A program made the translations under genes and the position numbers. Of a stretch of 64,000 bases of DNA, positions 29,577 to 39,350 are shown in pieces. The notes beneath the pieces were generated by a model, which worked only from the letters and a program-made list of their open reading frames with translations, was not told the DNA's origin and did not search any database. Each line of letters begins with the position of its first letter. Positions within the stretch are counted from its first letter, which is position 1. Location of the stretch: assembly GCF_011601265.1 (NCBI RefSeq), contig NZ_JAAOLX010000013.1, positions 47,916-111,915 on the forward strand, read 5' to 3'. Source of the DNA: Iodobacter violaceini (GTDB lineage: Bacteria; Pseudomonadota; Gammaproteobacteria; Burkholderiales; Chitinibacteraceae).

Positions 29577-29979
29577 ACTTAAGTATCGCAAGGTCCAGAA
29601 GGGCCGTAACACGGGTATCGCTACTCGTGGTAATAGCGTTGCTTTTGGTGTGTTTGGGCTCAAGGCCACAAGTCGTGGTCGTCTGACAGCTCGTCAGATC
29701 GAATCCGCACGTCGTGCGATTACCCGTTATATTAAACGTGGTGGTCGCGTATGGATTCGTACGTTCCCAGATAAGCCAATCTCTACCAAGCCCGCTGAAG
29801 TGCGTATGGGTAATGGTAAGGGTAGCCCGGATTACTGGGTTGCTGAGATTCAACCAGGCAAAGTTTTGTATGAGCTGGATGGTGTAGATGAAGCGGTTGC
29901 ACGTGAGGCTTTCCGCCTTGCATCTGCTAAATTGCCATTCGCGACTACCTTTGTCACTCGTCAGGCGGGACAACGATGA
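29560..29979 (+). CDS. rplP: 50S ribosomal protein L16
   Basis: Positions A- and P-site tRNA elbows; 139 residues. The start [11 protein letters not shown] and the [19 protein letters not shown] motif are standard. The Arg in the middle of RMGNG is the site of YcfD-type hydroxylation in E. coli. The start lies within rpsC and the stop overlaps rpmC (ATGA). Confidence 0.98.
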   Translation: MLQPTRLKYRKVQKGRNTGIATRGNSVAFGVFGLKATSRGRLTARQIESARRAITRYIKRGGRVWIRTFPDKPISTKPAEVRMGNGKGSPDYWVAEIQPGKVLYELDGVDEAVAREAFRLASAKLPFATTFVTRQAGQR

Positions 29980-30164
29980 AAGCTGCTGAACTACATCAGA
30001 AATCTGTTGAAGAGCTGAAGGCTGAGTTGACCGCATTGTTGAAGGCGCAGTTTAGCTTGCGTATGCAGCATGCGACGGGTCAACTGGCAAAGCCAAGCGA
30101 ACTCAACCGTGTGCGCAAAGATATTGCGCGCGTTCATACCATCATGGCTCAGAAGGCGGCTTAA
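29976..30164 (+). CDS. rpmC: 50S ribosomal protein L29
   Basis: A two-helix protein next to L23 at the tunnel exit; 62 residues. The pattern [18 protein letters not shown] and the late [14 protein letters not shown] are typical. Start overlaps the rplP stop; rpsQ begins two bases after its stop. Confidence 0.97.
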   Translation: MKAAELHQKSVEELKAELTALLKAQFSLRMQHATGQLAKPSELNRVRKDIARVHTIMAQKAA

Positions 30165-30166
30165 CG

Positions 30167-30427
30167 ATGTCTGAAGCTAAACTGAAGCGCGAACTGACAG
30201 GCCGTATCGTCAGCGACAAAATGGATAAGACTGTTACCGTGTTGGTAGAGCGTCTGGTTAAACACCCGCTCTACGGCAAGATGATGCGTCGTTCCAAAAA
30301 ATACCATGCACACGACGAAAGCAATCAGTATCACGAAGGTGATTTGGTTACAATCCAAGAAATTCGTCCACTGTCCAAGACTAAAAACTGGGCTGTGACG
30401 ACGCTGGTAGAAAAAGCTCGTAATTAA
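30167..30427 (+). CDS. rpsQ: 30S ribosomal protein S17
   Basis: Binds the 5' domain of 16S rRNA early in assembly; 86 residues. The OB-fold core contains [18 protein letters not shown] and [15 protein letters not shown]. It is the last gene of the S10 operon; a terminator-promoter element follows. Confidence 0.97.
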   Translation: MSEAKLKRELTGRIVSDKMDKTVTVLVERLVKHPLYGKMMRRSKKYHAHDESNQYHEGDLVTIQEIRPLSKTKNWAVTTLVEKARN

Positions 30428-30441
30428 TATTTAATACGTGC

Positions 30442-30480
30442 TTGCGCGGGTATTGTGCTTTATGTACAATGCCCGCTTTC
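30442..30480 (+). promoter_or_regulatory. Overlapping terminator and promoter at the S10/spc operon joint
   Basis: TTGCGC (30442-30447), a 17-bp spacer and TACAAT (30465-30470) form a near-consensus promoter for rplN. The same bases form a hairpin of about eleven base pairs (30446-30476) followed by a T-rich tail that can end the S10 transcript. The -10 hexamer is part of the hairpin's 3' arm. Confidence 0.7.
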
Positions 30481-30547
30481 TTATCCATATATAACATCTT
30501 GTTGTGTATGGAGTTCTTCCCTACGGGATCCAAAACTAGCTGCTAAT

Positions 30548-30581
30548 GCTCGGTTTTGCCGAGCGACTCGGTCTTGCCGAG
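30548..30581 (+). repeat. Tandem duplicated hairpin in the rplN leader
   Basis: Two successive hairpins with nearly the same 15-base sequence (CTCGGTTTTGCCGAG and CTCGGTCTTGCCGAG) lie 34 bases ahead of the rplN start. The leader from the predicted start site to ATG is about 138 bases. Confidence 0.55.
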
Positions 30582-30614
30582 ATTATAGGCGGAAAAAGTT
30601 GGAGGTTTGTTTCA

Positions 30615-30983
30615 ATGATTCAAATGCAAACTAGGCTTGAAGTTGCTGATAACACTGGTGCACGTTCAGTAATGTGCATTAAGGTTCTTGGTGGTTCCAA
30701 GCGTCGCTACGCTTCGGTGGGCGATATTATTAAGGTTGCCATTAAAGATGCTGCCCCTCGTGGCCGTGTTAAAAAAGGTGACGTATATAGCGCCGTAGTG
30801 GTTCGCACCGCTAAGGGCGTACGCCGTGCTGATGGTTCGCTTATCAAGTTTGATGGCAACGCTGCAGTTCTCCTTAACGCCAAGCTTGAGCCTATTGGTA
30901 CCCGTATTTTCGGGCCAGTGACTCGTGAGCTGCGCAATGAACGATTCATGAAAATCGTTTCACTTGCGCCAGAAGTGTTGTAA
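30615..30983 (+). CDS. rplN: 50S ribosomal protein L14
   Basis: Interface protein forming bridge B8 with 16S rRNA; target of the silencing factor RsfS. It has 122 residues, opening [16 protein letters not shown], with [20 protein letters not shown] in the middle. ATG 30615 is preceded by GGAGG and is the family start; earlier in-frame codons lie in the leader hairpins. First gene of the spc operon. Confidence 0.98.
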   Translation: MIQMQTRLEVADNTGARSVMCIKVLGGSKRRYASVGDIIKVAIKDAAPRGRVKKGDVYSAVVVRTAKGVRRADGSLIKFDGNAAVLLNAKLEPIGTRIFGPVTRELRNERFMKIVSLAPEVL

Positions 30984-30993
30984 GGGGACGGGC

Positions 30994-31314
30994 ATGAACA
31001 AGATTCGCAAAGGCGATGAAATCATCGTTATCACAGGCAAGGACAACGGCAAGCGCGGTACAGTGCTGCGCGTAATCCCGGCTGAAGATCGTGTCGTGGT
31101 TGAAGGCGTTAATGTGGTGAAAAAACACCAAAAGCCTAATCCAATGCGCGGTGTACAGGGCGGTATTGTCGAAAAGACTATGCCGGTTCACATTTCTAAT
31201 GTTGCCTTGTTTAACACTGCAACGGGCAAGGCTGATCGCGTTGGCTTCAAGACTTTAGAGGATGGCCGTAAGGTTCGTTTCTTTAAGTCTAGTGGCGAAG
31301 TGGTTGGCGGCTAA
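30994..31314 (+). CDS. rplX: 50S ribosomal protein L24
   Basis: Assembly initiator at the 5' end of 23S rRNA; 106 residues with the N-terminal KOW motif ([21 protein letters not shown], split here between residues 8 and 28). ATG 30994 follows AGGGGACG, ten bases after rplN. rplE begins 13 bases downstream. Confidence 0.97.
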   Translation: MNKIRKGDEIIVITGKDNGKRGTVLRVIPAEDRVVVEGVNVVKKHQKPNPMRGVQGGIVEKTMPVHISNVALFNTATGKADRVGFKTLEDGRKVRFFKSSGEVVGG

Positions 31315-31327
31315 GGGGTGATGAAAA

Positions 31328-31867
31328 ATGGCTCGTCTGCAAGAGTTTTATAAAGAACAAGTAGTGCCAAAACTGGTTGAACAGTTTGGCTACAAATCCA
31401 TCATGCAAGTTCCACGCATCGACAAAATCACCATTAACATGGGTGTTGGCGAAGCGATCGCGGATAAGAAAGTGATGGATCATGCTGTTGGTGATTTGGT
31501 GAAGATTGCTGGTCAAAAGCCGGTTGTTACTGTAGCTAAAAAGTCGATTGCTGGTTTCAAAATTCGTGAAGGTTATCCGGTTGGCTGCAAAGTGACTTTG
31601 CGCCGCGAACGTATGTTCGAATTTCTGGATCGTCTGGTAACGATTGCTCTTCCACGTGTGCGCGACTTCCGCGGCGTGAGCGGTAAATCGTTTGACGGTC
31701 GTGGTAATTTCAATATGGGTGTTCGTGAGCAAATCATTTTCCCAGAAATCGAATACGACAAGATTGACGCTTTGCGTGGTATGAATATTACGATTACCAC
31801 TACAGCTAAATCCGATGAAGAAGCGCGTGCTTTACTCGCTTGCTTCAAGTTCCCATTCAAGAGTTGA
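31328..31867 (+). CDS. rplE: 50S ribosomal protein L5
   Basis: Binds 5S rRNA and forms bridge B1b with S13; 179 residues. Conserved blocks are [17 protein letters not shown] (about 25-41) and [16 protein letters not shown]. rpsN follows after seven bases. Confidence 0.98.
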   Translation: MARLQEFYKEQVVPKLVEQFGYKSIMQVPRIDKITINMGVGEAIADKKVMDHAVGDLVKIAGQKPVVTVAKKSIAGFKIREGYPVGCKVTLRRERMFEFLDRLVTIALPRVRDFRGVSGKSFDGRGNFNMGVREQIIFPEIEYDKIDALRGMNITITTTAKSDEEARALLACFKFPFKS

Positions 31868-31874
31868 GGCAACC

Positions 31875-32180
31875 ATGGCTAAAGTCGCAGTGATTAAGCG
31901 TGAGGAAAAGCGTCGTGCAACCGTCGCCAAGTACGCCGCCAAGCGTGAAAAGCTGATGGCGGTCATCAATGACCAGAATGCATCTGACGAAGAGCGTTTT
32001 GCTGCTCGTTTGCAATTCCAGCAGCTTCCGCGTAATGCAAGTCCGGTACGTCTAGTAAATCGTTGTTCGATTACTGGTCGTGGTCGTGGCGTGTATCGCA
32101 AATTCGGACTCGGCCGTATCAAGCTACGTGAACTCGCCTTCAAGGGTGAAGTTCCTGGCATGGTCAAGGCTAGCTGGTAA
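31875..32180 (+). CDS. rpsN: 30S ribosomal protein S14 (zinc-independent form)
   Basis: Head protein near S3 and S10; 101 residues, the long form without the CxxC zinc motifs of short paralogues. The C-terminus contains [21 protein letters not shown] 31875 is the family start; the frame opens earlier at 31815 inside rplE. Confidence 0.97.
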   Translation: MAKVAVIKREEKRRATVAKYAAKREKLMAVINDQNASDEERFAARLQFQQLPRNASPVRLVNRCSITGRGRGVYRKFGLGRIKLRELAFKGEVPGMVKASW

Positions 32181-32195
32181 TAGGAGAGATAAAAC

Positions 32196-32588
32196 ATGGC
32201 AATGCATGATCCTATCGCCGATATGCTAACCCGTATTCGCAACGCACAACGCGCGGACAAGGCACAAGTTACAATGCCATCGTCCACGCTGAAGTTAGCA
32301 ATTGCTGGCGTGTTGCAAGATGAAGGTTATATCGAATCGTTTGAAGTCGCAGGTGAAGTTAAACCTGTTTTGACCATCGAACTCAAGTACTACGCTGGTC
32401 GTCCGGTTATCGAGCGTTTGGACCGCGTGTCCAAGCCGGGTCTGCGCATCTATAAGGGTGCTACAGAAATCCCAACGGTGATGAACGGTCTGGGTGTGGC
32501 TATTTTGTCCACCTCCAAAGGCGTAATGACAGATCGCAAAGCACGTGCCAATGGTATTGGTGGCGAGCTTCTGTGCGTCGTCGCTTAA
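32196..32588 (+). CDS. rpsH: 30S ribosomal protein S8
   Basis: Central-domain assembly protein and, in E. coli, the translational repressor of the spc operon. It has 130 residues, opening [18 protein letters not shown] and ending with the conserved [23 protein letters not shown] lies upstream. rplF follows after twelve bases. Confidence 0.98.
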   Translation: MAMHDPIADMLTRIRNAQRADKAQVTMPSSTLKLAIAGVLQDEGYIESFEVAGEVKPVLTIELKYYAGRPVIERLDRVSKPGLRIYKGATEIPTVMNGLGVAILSTSKGVMTDRKARANGIGGELLCVVA

Positions 32589-32600
32589 AGAGGTGAATCG

Positions 32601-33134
32601 ATGTCTCGCGTAGCAAAAAACCCAGTAGTTATCCCAGCAGGCGTTGAAGTAAAGTTCGCTGCTGGTGAGATCGTTGTGAAGGGCCCACATGGCACAATGA
32701 CGCAAACTCTTTGCGTTGATGTGGATGTTAAGGTTGAGGACAATGCAGTTCAATTTGCCGCTAAGGGCGCATCTAAGCATGCCCGCTCTATGTCCGGTAC
32801 TTTGCGCGCATTGGTAAACAACATGGTAACAGGCGTTTCTAAAGGCTTTGAGCGTAAGCTCTTGCTGGTGGGCGTTGGTTACCGTGCTCAGGCTCAAGGC
32901 GATGTCTTGAACCTGACTCTCGGCTTTTCCCACCCCGTTGCGCATGCAATGCCAGCGGGTGTGAAGGTGGAAACTCCGACACAAACCGAAATCGTCCTCA
33001 AGGGCGCCGACAAGCAACTGGTTGGTCAGGTTGCAGCCGAAATTCGTGAATACCGTAAACCAGAGCCATATAAAGGCAAGGGCGTACGTTATTCCGATGA
33101 GGTTGTCGTATTGAAAGAAACCAAGAAGAAGTAA
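32601..33134 (+). CDS. rplF: 50S ribosomal protein L6
   Basis: Sits near the sarcin-ricin loop; two similar alpha/beta domains in 177 residues. The C-terminal signature [16 protein letters not shown] is present. AGAGGTG is the ribosome site. rplR follows after 13 bases. Confidence 0.98.
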   Translation: MSRVAKNPVVIPAGVEVKFAAGEIVVKGPHGTMTQTLCVDVDVKVEDNAVQFAAKGASKHARSMSGTLRALVNNMVTGVSKGFERKLLLVGVGYRAQAQGDVLNLTLGFSHPVAHAMPAGVKVETPTQTEIVLKGADKQLVGQVAAEIREYRKPEPYKGKGVRYSDEVVVLKETKKK

Positions 33135-33147
33135 TCGAGGCTGAATC

Positions 33148-33501
33148 ATGGACAAGAACCAAGCTCGACTCCGCCGCGCACGTAAAACCCGTGCAAAGAT
33201 TTCGGAGCTCAAGATGTTGCGTCTGTCGGTGCACCGCACCAACAGTCACATCTACGCCCAGATCATCGACGAAACCGGTAGTAAAGTACTGGTTTCTGCT
33301 TCAACTCTTGAAGCTGATGTTCGTGGCCAAATCAAGAATGGCGGCTCTGTTGATGCCGCAGTCGTGATTGGCAAGCGTATCGCTGAAAAAGCGAAAGCTG
33401 CAGGTGTCGAAACGGTTGCATTTGACCGTTCCGGCTTCAAATATCACGGCCGTGTTAAGGCCTTAGCTGATGCTGCCCGTGAGGGCGGCCTCGTCTTCTA
33501 A
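33148..33501 (+). CDS. rplR: 50S ribosomal protein L18
   Basis: Binds 5S rRNA in the central protuberance; 117 residues. Basic N-terminal tail followed by [18 protein letters not shown] and the C-terminal [23 protein letters not shown]. Confidence 0.98.
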   Translation: MDKNQARLRRARKTRAKISELKMLRLSVHRTNSHIYAQIIDETGSKVLVSASTLEADVRGQIKNGGSVDAAVVIGKRIAEKAKAAGVETVAFDRSGFKYHGRVKALADAAREGGLVF

Positions 33502-33521
33502 TTGAGTTTGGAGTTGATATA

Positions 33522-34037
33522 ATGGCTAAGAACGATATGGAAGAACGCGGCGACGGCCTTCGTGAAAAGATGGTCGCTGTAAATCGCGTAACCAAGGTCG
33601 TCAAGGGTGGTCGTATCCTTGGTTTTGCCGCACTGACAGTAGTTGGTGATGGTGATGGCGGCGTTGGTATGGGTAAGGGCAAATCGAAAGAAGTGCCTGT
33701 AGCCGTACAAAAAGCAATGGAAGAAGCCCGTCGTAAGTTGCAAAAAGTTACTTTGCGCAACGGTACGATTCACCACACAGTATTCGGCAAACATGGCGCT
33801 ACTACAGTGTTCATGCAGCCTGCTGCTGATGGTAAGGGTATTATTGCTGGTGGTCCAATGCGTGCTGTGTTTGAAGTTATGGGTATCCATAATATTTCAG
33901 CAAAGTGCCACGGTTCGACCAACCCGTACAACATTGTACGTGCAACATTAGATGGTCTTTCTAAGCTTCACACACCAGCAGATATTGCTGCGAAGCGTGG
34001 TAAGTCTGTTGAAGAGATTCTGGGAGCTGCTAAATGA
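33522..34037 (+). CDS. rpsE: 30S ribosomal protein S5
   Basis: mRNA-entry and accuracy protein; 171 residues. The N-terminal dsRNA-binding fold has [17 protein letters not shown], where the spectinomycin loop (VVKGGR) is unmutated; the C-terminal domain has [17 protein letters not shown]. The stop overlaps rpmD as ATGA. Confidence 0.98.
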   Translation: MAKNDMEERGDGLREKMVAVNRVTKVVKGGRILGFAALTVVGDGDGGVGMGKGKSKEVPVAVQKAMEEARRKLQKVTLRNGTIHHTVFGKHGATTVFMQPAADGKGIIAGGPMRAVFEVMGIHNISAKCHGSTNPYNIVRATLDGLSKLHTPADIAAKRGKSVEEILGAAK

Positions 34038-34219
34038 GCGACTCTAAGAAATTCAAAGTAACTTTAGTTAAAAGTCTGATTGGTCGCCTGGAAGCTCACA
34101 AAGCATGTGCCCGTGGCTTAGGTCTCCGTCGTCTTAATAGTAGCTCTGAAGTGATCGATACCCCGGAAAACCGTGGTATGGCTAACAAGATCAGCTACCT
34201 ACTGAAGGTGGAAGGCTAA
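34034..34219 (+). CDS. rpmD: 50S ribosomal protein L30
   Basis: Small protein of the large subunit; 61 residues with the signature [26 protein letters not shown] near the N-terminus (residues 8-33). Its ATG overlaps the rpsE stop, and its TAA abuts the rplO ATG. Confidence 0.97.
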   Translation: MSDSKKFKVTLVKSLIGRLEAHKACARGLGLRRLNSSSEVIDTPENRGMANKISYLLKVEG

Positions 34220-34654
34220 ATGGAACTTAATAACCTGAAACCAGCTGCTGGTTCTACTCACGCCAAGCGTCGTGTAGGCCGCGGTATTGGCTCTGGCTTA
34301 GGCAAAACGTCTGGTCGTGGTCACAAAGGTCAGAAATCACGTACTGGTGGTTTTCATAAGGTCGGTTTTGAAGGCGGTCAAATGCCTTTGCAACGCCGTC
34401 TGCCAAAACGTGGTTTTGTTTCACTCACACGTGGTGATACCGCTGAAGTTCGCTTGTCGGACATCAACGATTTGCCATTGAGCGAAATTACCTTTGAAGC
34501 ACTGCTTCAAGCTGGTGTGGTATCTCAGCATGCTCTGCGCGGTAAAGTTGTACTTTCCGGCACTATTGAGCGTGCAGTTGTACTCAAGGGCTTGGCTGTA
34601 ACTAAGGGTGCCCGTGCTGCTATTGAAGCAGCTGGCGGCAGCATCACCGAGTAA
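34220..34654 (+). CDS. rplO: 50S ribosomal protein L15
   Basis: Late-assembly protein with a Gly/Lys/Arg-rich N-terminal extension ([21 protein letters not shown]) that reaches into the 23S core; 144 residues. secY follows after 26 bases. Confidence 0.98.
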   Translation: MELNNLKPAAGSTHAKRRVGRGIGSGLGKTSGRGHKGQKSRTGGFHKVGFEGGQMPLQRRLPKRGFVSLTRGDTAEVRLSDINDLPLSEITFEALLQAGVVSQHALRGKVVLSGTIERAVVLKGLAVTKGARAAIEAAGGSITE

Positions 34655-34680
34655 TTCGGTAAACTGAGGATAAGGCAGTA

Positions 34681-35985
34681 ATGGCAAATCCCGCTCTGGC
34701 TAGTTCTGCAAACAAGTTTGCGGACCTTAAAAGTCGGATTTGGTTCCTCATCGGGGCACTGATCGTATATCGAATTGGTGCACACATCCCGGTGCCAGGC
34801 ATCAATCCGGCCGAACTGGCAAAATTGTTTGAGTCGTCGCAAACCGGTTTATTGAACATGTTCAATATGTTTTCCGGTGGTGCTCTCTCTCGCTTTACCG
34901 TGTTCGCTATCGGGATCATGCCTTACATCTCGGCGTCGATTATTTTACAGCTCGCTGCCGAGGTGCTGCCATCTCTGAAGCAGATGAAAAAAGAGGGAGA
35001 GGCAGGTCGTCGTAAAATTACGCAATATACGCGTTATGCGACGCTGCTTCTTGCTACTGCACAGAGCTTTGGTATTGCAATGATGCTGTTCAAGCAGCCG
35101 AATCTGGTAGTTGTAGCGCAAGCTCAGTTTGTGTTTACTACTATTGTGACGCTGGTTACAGGCACCATGTTCCTGATGTGGTTGGGTGAGCAGATCACTG
35201 AACGGGGTATCGGTAACGGTATCTCAATCTTGATCTGTTCTGGTATTGCTTCTGGTCTGCCTTCGGCAATCGGTAAGACATTATCACTGGCTAATCAGGG
35301 TGCTTTACCTATTTTGCTTGTGTTGTTTCTCTTTGTTGGTGTTGTGCTGTTAACTGCGGCGGTTGTGTTTGTAGAACGCGGCCAGCGCAAAGTTCCTGTC
35401 CATTATGCGAAGCGCCAGGTTGGCAACCGCATGATGCAGGCACAAAGCACTCACCTTCCACTGAAACTGAATATGGCGGGCGTGATCCCTCCGATTTTTG
35501 CTTCGTCAATTATCTTATTCCCTGCGACTTTATTGTCGTGGACCGGTAATAGCGATAAATTGTCTTGGTTAAAATCGATCGGTGACATGCTGCATCCTGG
35601 TCAGCCGCTCTATGTGCTGTTGTATGCGACTGCGATCATTTTCTTTTGCTACTTCTATACTGCTTTGGTCTTCAACCCGAAGGAAACAGCAGATAATTTG
35701 AAGAAAAGCGGAGCGATGATTCCGGGCTATCGCCCGGGAGACCACACTGCGAAATACATCGAGAAGTTGATTTTAAAACTCACATTAATCGGTGCTGTTT
35801 ATATTACGGTCATCTGCTTGATTCCGGAGTTTTTGATTCTGAAGTGGAATGTTCCATTCTATTTTGGCGGGACATCTCTGTTGATTCTTGTAGTCGTAAC
35901 AATGGACTTTATGTCGCAGATGCAGTCTTACGTGCTCTCACATCAGTACGAGAGTCTGCTCAAGAAAGCTAACTTCAAGGGCTAG
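34681..35985 (+). CDS. secY: Preprotein translocase subunit SecY
   Basis: Channel subunit of SecYEG; 434 residues with ten transmembrane helices. Helix 2 carries the plug region ([18 protein letters not shown]) and the cytosolic loop before helix 5 has [18 protein letters not shown] in the C5 loop is the SecA/ribosome contact. AAGGCAGT lies upstream of ATG 34681. infA follows after twelve bases, the usual betaproteobacterial order. Confidence 0.98.
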   Translation: MANPALASSANKFADLKSRIWFLIGALIVYRIGAHIPVPGINPAELAKLFESSQTGLLNMFNMFSGGALSRFTVFAIGIMPYISASIILQLAAEVLPSLKQMKKEGEAGRRKITQYTRYATLLLATAQSFGIAMMLFKQPNLVVVAQAQFVFTTIVTLVTGTMFLMWLGEQITERGIGNGISILICSGIASGLPSAIGKTLSLANQGALPILLVLFLFVGVVLLTAAVVFVERGQRKVPVHYAKRQVGNRMMQAQSTHLPLKLNMAGVIPPIFASSIILFPATLLSWTGNSDKLSWLKSIGDMLHPGQPLYVLLYATAIIFFCYFYTALVFNPKETADNLKKSGAMIPGYRPGDHTAKYIEKLILKLTLIGAVYITVICLIPEFLILKWNVPFYFGGTSLLILVVVTMDFMSQMQSYVLSHQYESLLKKANFKG

Positions 35986-35997
35986 GCGTAACAGGCT

Positions 35998-36216
35998 ATG
36001 GCGAAAGACGAAGTCATTCAGATGCAGGGCGAAGTCCTTGAAACGTTGCCTAATGCAACGTTTAAGGTCAAGCTCGAAAACGGACATGTGGTTCTTGGTC
36101 ATATTTCTGGTAAGATGCGGATGCATTACATCCGCATCCTGCCCGGAGATAAGGTTACAGTGGAGTTGACTCCCTATGATCTGACTAAGGCTCGCATTGT
36201 ATTCCGGGCTAAGTAA
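35998..36216 (+). CDS. infA: Translation initiation factor IF-1
   Basis: OB-fold factor that occupies the A site during initiation; 72 residues with [18 protein letters not shown] and [19 protein letters not shown]. It lies between secY and rpmJ, as in other betaproteobacteria, not alone as in E. coli. Confidence 0.97.
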   Translation: MAKDEVIQMQGEVLETLPNATFKVKLENGHVVLGHISGKMRMHYIRILPGDKVTVELTPYDLTKARIVFRAK

Positions 36217-36251
36217 CAGCCCGGATTTAATTTTGATCGAAAGGAAAGACG

Positions 36252-36365
36252 ATGAGAGTTCAAGCGTCGGTCAAGAAAATTTGCCGCAATTGTAAAATCG
36301 TACGCCGCAACCGTGTTGTGCGTGTGATTTGCACCGACCCGCGGCACAAGCAGCGTCAAGGCTGA
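36252..36365 (+). CDS. rpmJ: 50S ribosomal protein L36 (zinc form)
   Basis: A 37-residue zinc-ribbon protein beginning [15 protein letters not shown]. It keeps the four ligands Cys11, Cys14, Cys27 and His32, so it is the zinc-binding type and not the zinc-free paralogue. AAGGAAAG precedes ATG 36252. It is the shortest gene in the window. Confidence 0.95.
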   Translation: MRVQASVKKICRNCKIVRRNRVVRVICTDPRHKQRQG

Positions 36366-36429
36366 TTGTTGCGACAATCAGTTCATGATGTTAATATGCA
36401 AAGCTTTTTGAACCTGGGGTAAGAAAAGT

Positions 36430-36792
36430 ATGGCCCGTATTGCTGGGGTTAATATCCCGAATCATCAGCATACTGTGATCGGCCTTCAGGCTATTTTCGG
36501 TATTGGTCGCACACGCGCCTATGCCGTCTGCGCTGCAACCAGCGTTGAGCCTACAAAAAAGGTTAAAGATCTCAGTGATGCTGAACTAGATCTGCTGCGT
36601 GAAGAACTTGGCAAGTATGTTGTCGAGGGTGATTTGCGCCGCGAAGTGACCATGAGCATCAAGCGTCTTATGGACCTTGGTTGCTACCGTGGTTTCCGTC
36701 ACCGCAGAGGACTTCCGTGCCGCGGTCAGCGTACTCGTACCAATGCGCGTACTCGCAAGGGTCCGCGTAAGTCCATCGCTGGCAAGAAGTAA
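36430..36792 (+). CDS. rpsM: 30S ribosomal protein S13
   Basis: Head protein contacting P-site tRNA and L5; 120 residues. It opens [14 protein letters not shown] and ends in the basic tail [17 protein letters not shown]. First gene of the alpha operon in the E. coli sense. rpsK follows after 16 bases. Confidence 0.98.
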   Translation: MARIAGVNIPNHQHTVIGLQAIFGIGRTRAYAVCAATSVEPTKKVKDLSDAELDLLREELGKYVVEGDLRREVTMSIKRLMDLGCYRGFRHRRGLPCRGQRTRTNARTRKGPRKSIAGKK

Positions 36793-36808
36793 TCCAAGGA
36801 ATTAAAGA

Positions 36809-37201
36809 ATGGCTAAAGCAAACACAGTACGTGTACGGAAGAAAGTCAAAAAGAGTGTGTCAGAAGGTGTTGTGCACGTGCACGCGTCTTTCAATAACAC
36901 AATCATAACCATCACTGATCGCCAAGGGAATGCACTGTCTTGGGCTACCTCGGGCGGTGCTGGTTTTAAAGGCTCTCGGAAAAGTACACCTTTTGCGGCT
37001 CAGGTAGCTGCAGAGGCTGCTGGTAAAGTTGCCCAAGAATACGGTGTAAAGAACCTCGAAGTTCGCATCAAGGGTCCGGGTCCGGGTCGTGAGTCCGCTG
37101 TGCGTGCATTAAACGCACTCGGTTTCAAGATCACGAGTATTTCGGATGTTACGCCGATTCCGCATAACGGTTGTCGTCCGCCGAAGAAGCGTCGTATCTA
37201 A
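36809..37201 (+). CDS. rpsK: 30S ribosomal protein S11
   Basis: Platform protein that contacts mRNA in the E site; 130 residues. The C-terminal motif [17 protein letters not shown] and the [17 protein letters not shown] block are standard. Confidence 0.98.
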   Translation: MAKANTVRVRKKVKKSVSEGVVHVHASFNNTIITITDRQGNALSWATSGGAGFKGSRKSTPFAAQVAAEAAGKVAQEYGVKNLEVRIKGPGPGRESAVRALNALGFKITSISDVTPIPHNGCRPPKKRRI

Positions 37202-37215
37202 TCCCGGAGTAAGTT

Positions 37216-37848
37216 ATGGCTCGTTATATTGGACCCAAGTGCAAACTTGCACGTCGTGAGGGTACGGATCTTTTCCTGAAGAGCGCTCGTCGTTCTTTGG
37301 ATAGTAAGTGCAAACTGGAACAAGCTCCTGGTCAGCACGGTGTGAGTGGCGGTAAAAAGCCTTCGCGTCTGTCAGACTACGGCGTTCATTTGCGCGAAAA
37401 GCAAAAGATTCGCCGCATTTACGGCGTATTGGAACGTCAGTTCCGTCGTTATTTTGAAGAAGCTAGCCGACGTAAAGGTTCTACAGGTGAAAACCTGCTG
37501 AAACTTCTTGAATGTCGTCTGGATAACGTTGTTTATCGTATGGGTTTTGGCTCTACACGTGCTGAAGCTCGTCAACTTGTTTCCCACAAAGCTATTGTGG
37601 TAAACGGTAGTGTTGTGAATATTCCTTCCTACTTGGTTAAGGCTGGCGACGTTGTTTCTGTTCGCGATAAATCGAAAACTCAGGCTCGTATCCAGGAAGC
37701 TGTTTCCCTGGCTGAGGGTATCGGTTTTCCGAGCTGGGTTCAGGTAGATTCCAAGAAGCTTGAAGGTATGTTTAAAAACATGCCAGAGCGTTCCGATCTG
37801 TCCAGCGACATCAACGAAGCGCTGGTTGTGGAATTCTACTCCAAGTAA
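37216..37848 (+). CDS. rpsD: 30S ribosomal protein S4
   Basis: Primary 16S binder and, in E. coli, the repressor of the alpha operon; 210 residues. An N-terminal basic region with PGQHG is followed by an S4 RNA-binding domain ([25 protein letters not shown], split about 95-119). Confidence 0.98.
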   Translation: MARYIGPKCKLARREGTDLFLKSARRSLDSKCKLEQAPGQHGVSGGKKPSRLSDYGVHLREKQKIRRIYGVLERQFRRYFEEASRRKGSTGENLLKLLECRLDNVVYRMGFGSTRAEARQLVSHKAIVVNGSVVNIPSYLVKAGDVVSVRDKSKTQARIQEAVSLAEGIGFPSWVQVDSKKLEGMFKNMPERSDLSSDINEALVVEFYSK

Positions 37849-37882
37849 TATTCTGACCCGGCTAGCCAAGGGATACTGACTT

Positions 37883-38866
37883 ATGCAAATCAACGCGAAT
37901 GAGTTGCTCAAGCCGCGCATCATTGATGTGCAGGCTTTAAACGCTGCCCAGGCGAAAGTCGTGATGGAGCCGTTCGAGCGCGGTTACGGCCATACGCTCG
38001 GCAATGCTCTACGTCGCATTCTTCTTTCTTCGATGTCTGGTTTTGCGCCGACTGAAGTGAAAATTGAAGGTGTGGTTCACGAGTATTCCGCACTGGATGG
38101 CGTGCAGGAAGATGTAGTCGATATCTTGCTGAACCTCAAAGGCGTTGTGCTCAAGCTGCATGGTCGGGACTCGGTCGTTCTCACCCTCTCAAAAGAGGGT
38201 GAGGGCGTCGTTAAAGCGTCCGATATTCAGCTGTCTCACGATGTTGAGGTGATCAATCCAGATCATGTGATTGCCCATCTGTCTGCTGGTGGCAAGCTTA
38301 ATATGGAAATTACGGTTGAAAAAGGTCGTGGCTATCAGCCTGCACCTAACCGTTTGGCTAAAGATGAAAGCCGTACTATCGGCAACATCATGCTTGACGC
38401 GTCTTTCAGCCCGATTCGCCGTGTTAGCTACCACGTAGAAAGCGCCCGTGTAGAGCAACGTACTGATCTTGATCGTTTGATTATTGACATTGAAACCAAT
38501 GGCGTAATCGAACCTGAAGAAGCAGTGCGTCAGGCTGCACGTATGCTAATTGACCAGCTCGCCGTGTTCGCTGATCTTGAAGGCACTCCCGTAGAGGAAG
38601 AGCAACCACAGGCACCGCAGATCGATCCGATTCTGTTGCGTCCGGTTGATGACCTCGAACTGACTGTCCGTTCGGCTAACTGCCTGAAGGCAGAGAACAT
38701 TTATTATATCGGCGACCTGATCCAGCGTACCGAGACTGAGCTTTTGAAGGCACCTAATCTTGGGCGTAAATCGCTTAATGAGATCAAGGAAGTTCTTGCC
38801 TCTAAAGGCCTCTCGCTGGGCATGCGCCTTGAAAACTGGCCGCCTGCTGGCTTAGAAAAGCCGTAA
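37883..38866 (+). CDS. rpoA: RNA polymerase alpha subunit
   Basis: Assembly platform of RNA polymerase; 327 residues. The N-terminal domain (to about 235) has [20 protein letters not shown] for dimerisation. A flexible acidic linker (EEEQPQAP) leads to the C-terminal domain (250-315) with the [14 protein letters not shown] and [14 protein letters not shown] helices that bind UP elements and activators. Twenty-four bases separate it from rplQ. Confidence 0.99.
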   Translation: MQINANELLKPRIIDVQALNAAQAKVVMEPFERGYGHTLGNALRRILLSSMSGFAPTEVKIEGVVHEYSALDGVQEDVVDILLNLKGVVLKLHGRDSVVLTLSKEGEGVVKASDIQLSHDVEVINPDHVIAHLSAGGKLNMEITVEKGRGYQPAPNRLAKDESRTIGNIMLDASFSPIRRVSYHVESARVEQRTDLDRLIIDIETNGVIEPEEAVRQAARMLIDQLAVFADLEGTPVEEEQPQAPQIDPILLRPVDDLELTVRSANCLKAENIYYIGDLIQRTETELLKAPNLGRKSLNEIKEVLASKGLSLGMRLENWPPAGLEKP

Positions 38867-38890
38867 TAGCGGGCAAAAGGAAATCGACAA

Positions 38891-39280
38891 ATGCGTCACC
38901 GTCAATCTAATCGCAAATTAAATCGCACGACAAGTCACCGTCTGGCGATGTTGCGCAATCTTGCGAATTCGTTGCTCCGTCACGAAGTCATCAAGACCAC
39001 TTTACCTAAAGCAAAAGAGCTGCGCCGTGTTGCTGAGCCTTTGATCACTTTAGGCAAAAAGCCTTCACTTGCGAACCGCCGTCTGGCGTTCAATCGCACG
39101 CGTGATCGCGATATGGTGGTTAAGTTGTTCGATGTGCTCGGCCCGCGTTATGCTGCCCGTAATGGTGGCTACCTTCGCATTCTGAAGTGCGGTTTCCGTC
39201 AAGGCGACAATGCTCCTATGGCATTCGTTGAGCTTGTAGACCGTCCTGAAGAAGCGGAAGCGGTTGAAGCAGCTGAGTAA
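38891..39280 (+). CDS. rplQ: 50S ribosomal protein L17
   Basis: Large-subunit protein near the tunnel exit; 129 residues, opening [17 protein letters not shown] and ending with an acidic tail rich in Glu and Ala. AAGGAAAT precedes the start. Last gene of the ribosomal block, closed by a strong terminator. Confidence 0.98.
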   Translation: MRHRQSNRKLNRTTSHRLAMLRNLANSLLRHEVIKTTLPKAKELRRVAEPLITLGKKPSLANRRLAFNRTRDRDMVVKLFDVLGPRYAARNGGYLRILKCGFRQGDNAPMAFVELVDRPEEAEAVEAAE

Positions 39281-39311
39281 TCAGTTGTTTTGCAGCTATT
39301 CGTTGTAATGT

Positions 39312-39341
39312 AAAAAAGCCAACCGCAAGGTTGGCTTTTTT
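39312..39341. terminator. Bidirectional terminator after rplQ
   Basis: A 13-base-pair stem (39312-39324 with 39329-39341) with a GCAA loop; A and T runs on both arms allow it to serve rplQ and the convergent HDOD gene. Confidence 0.9.
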
Positions 39342-39350
39342 ATTGCCTAG

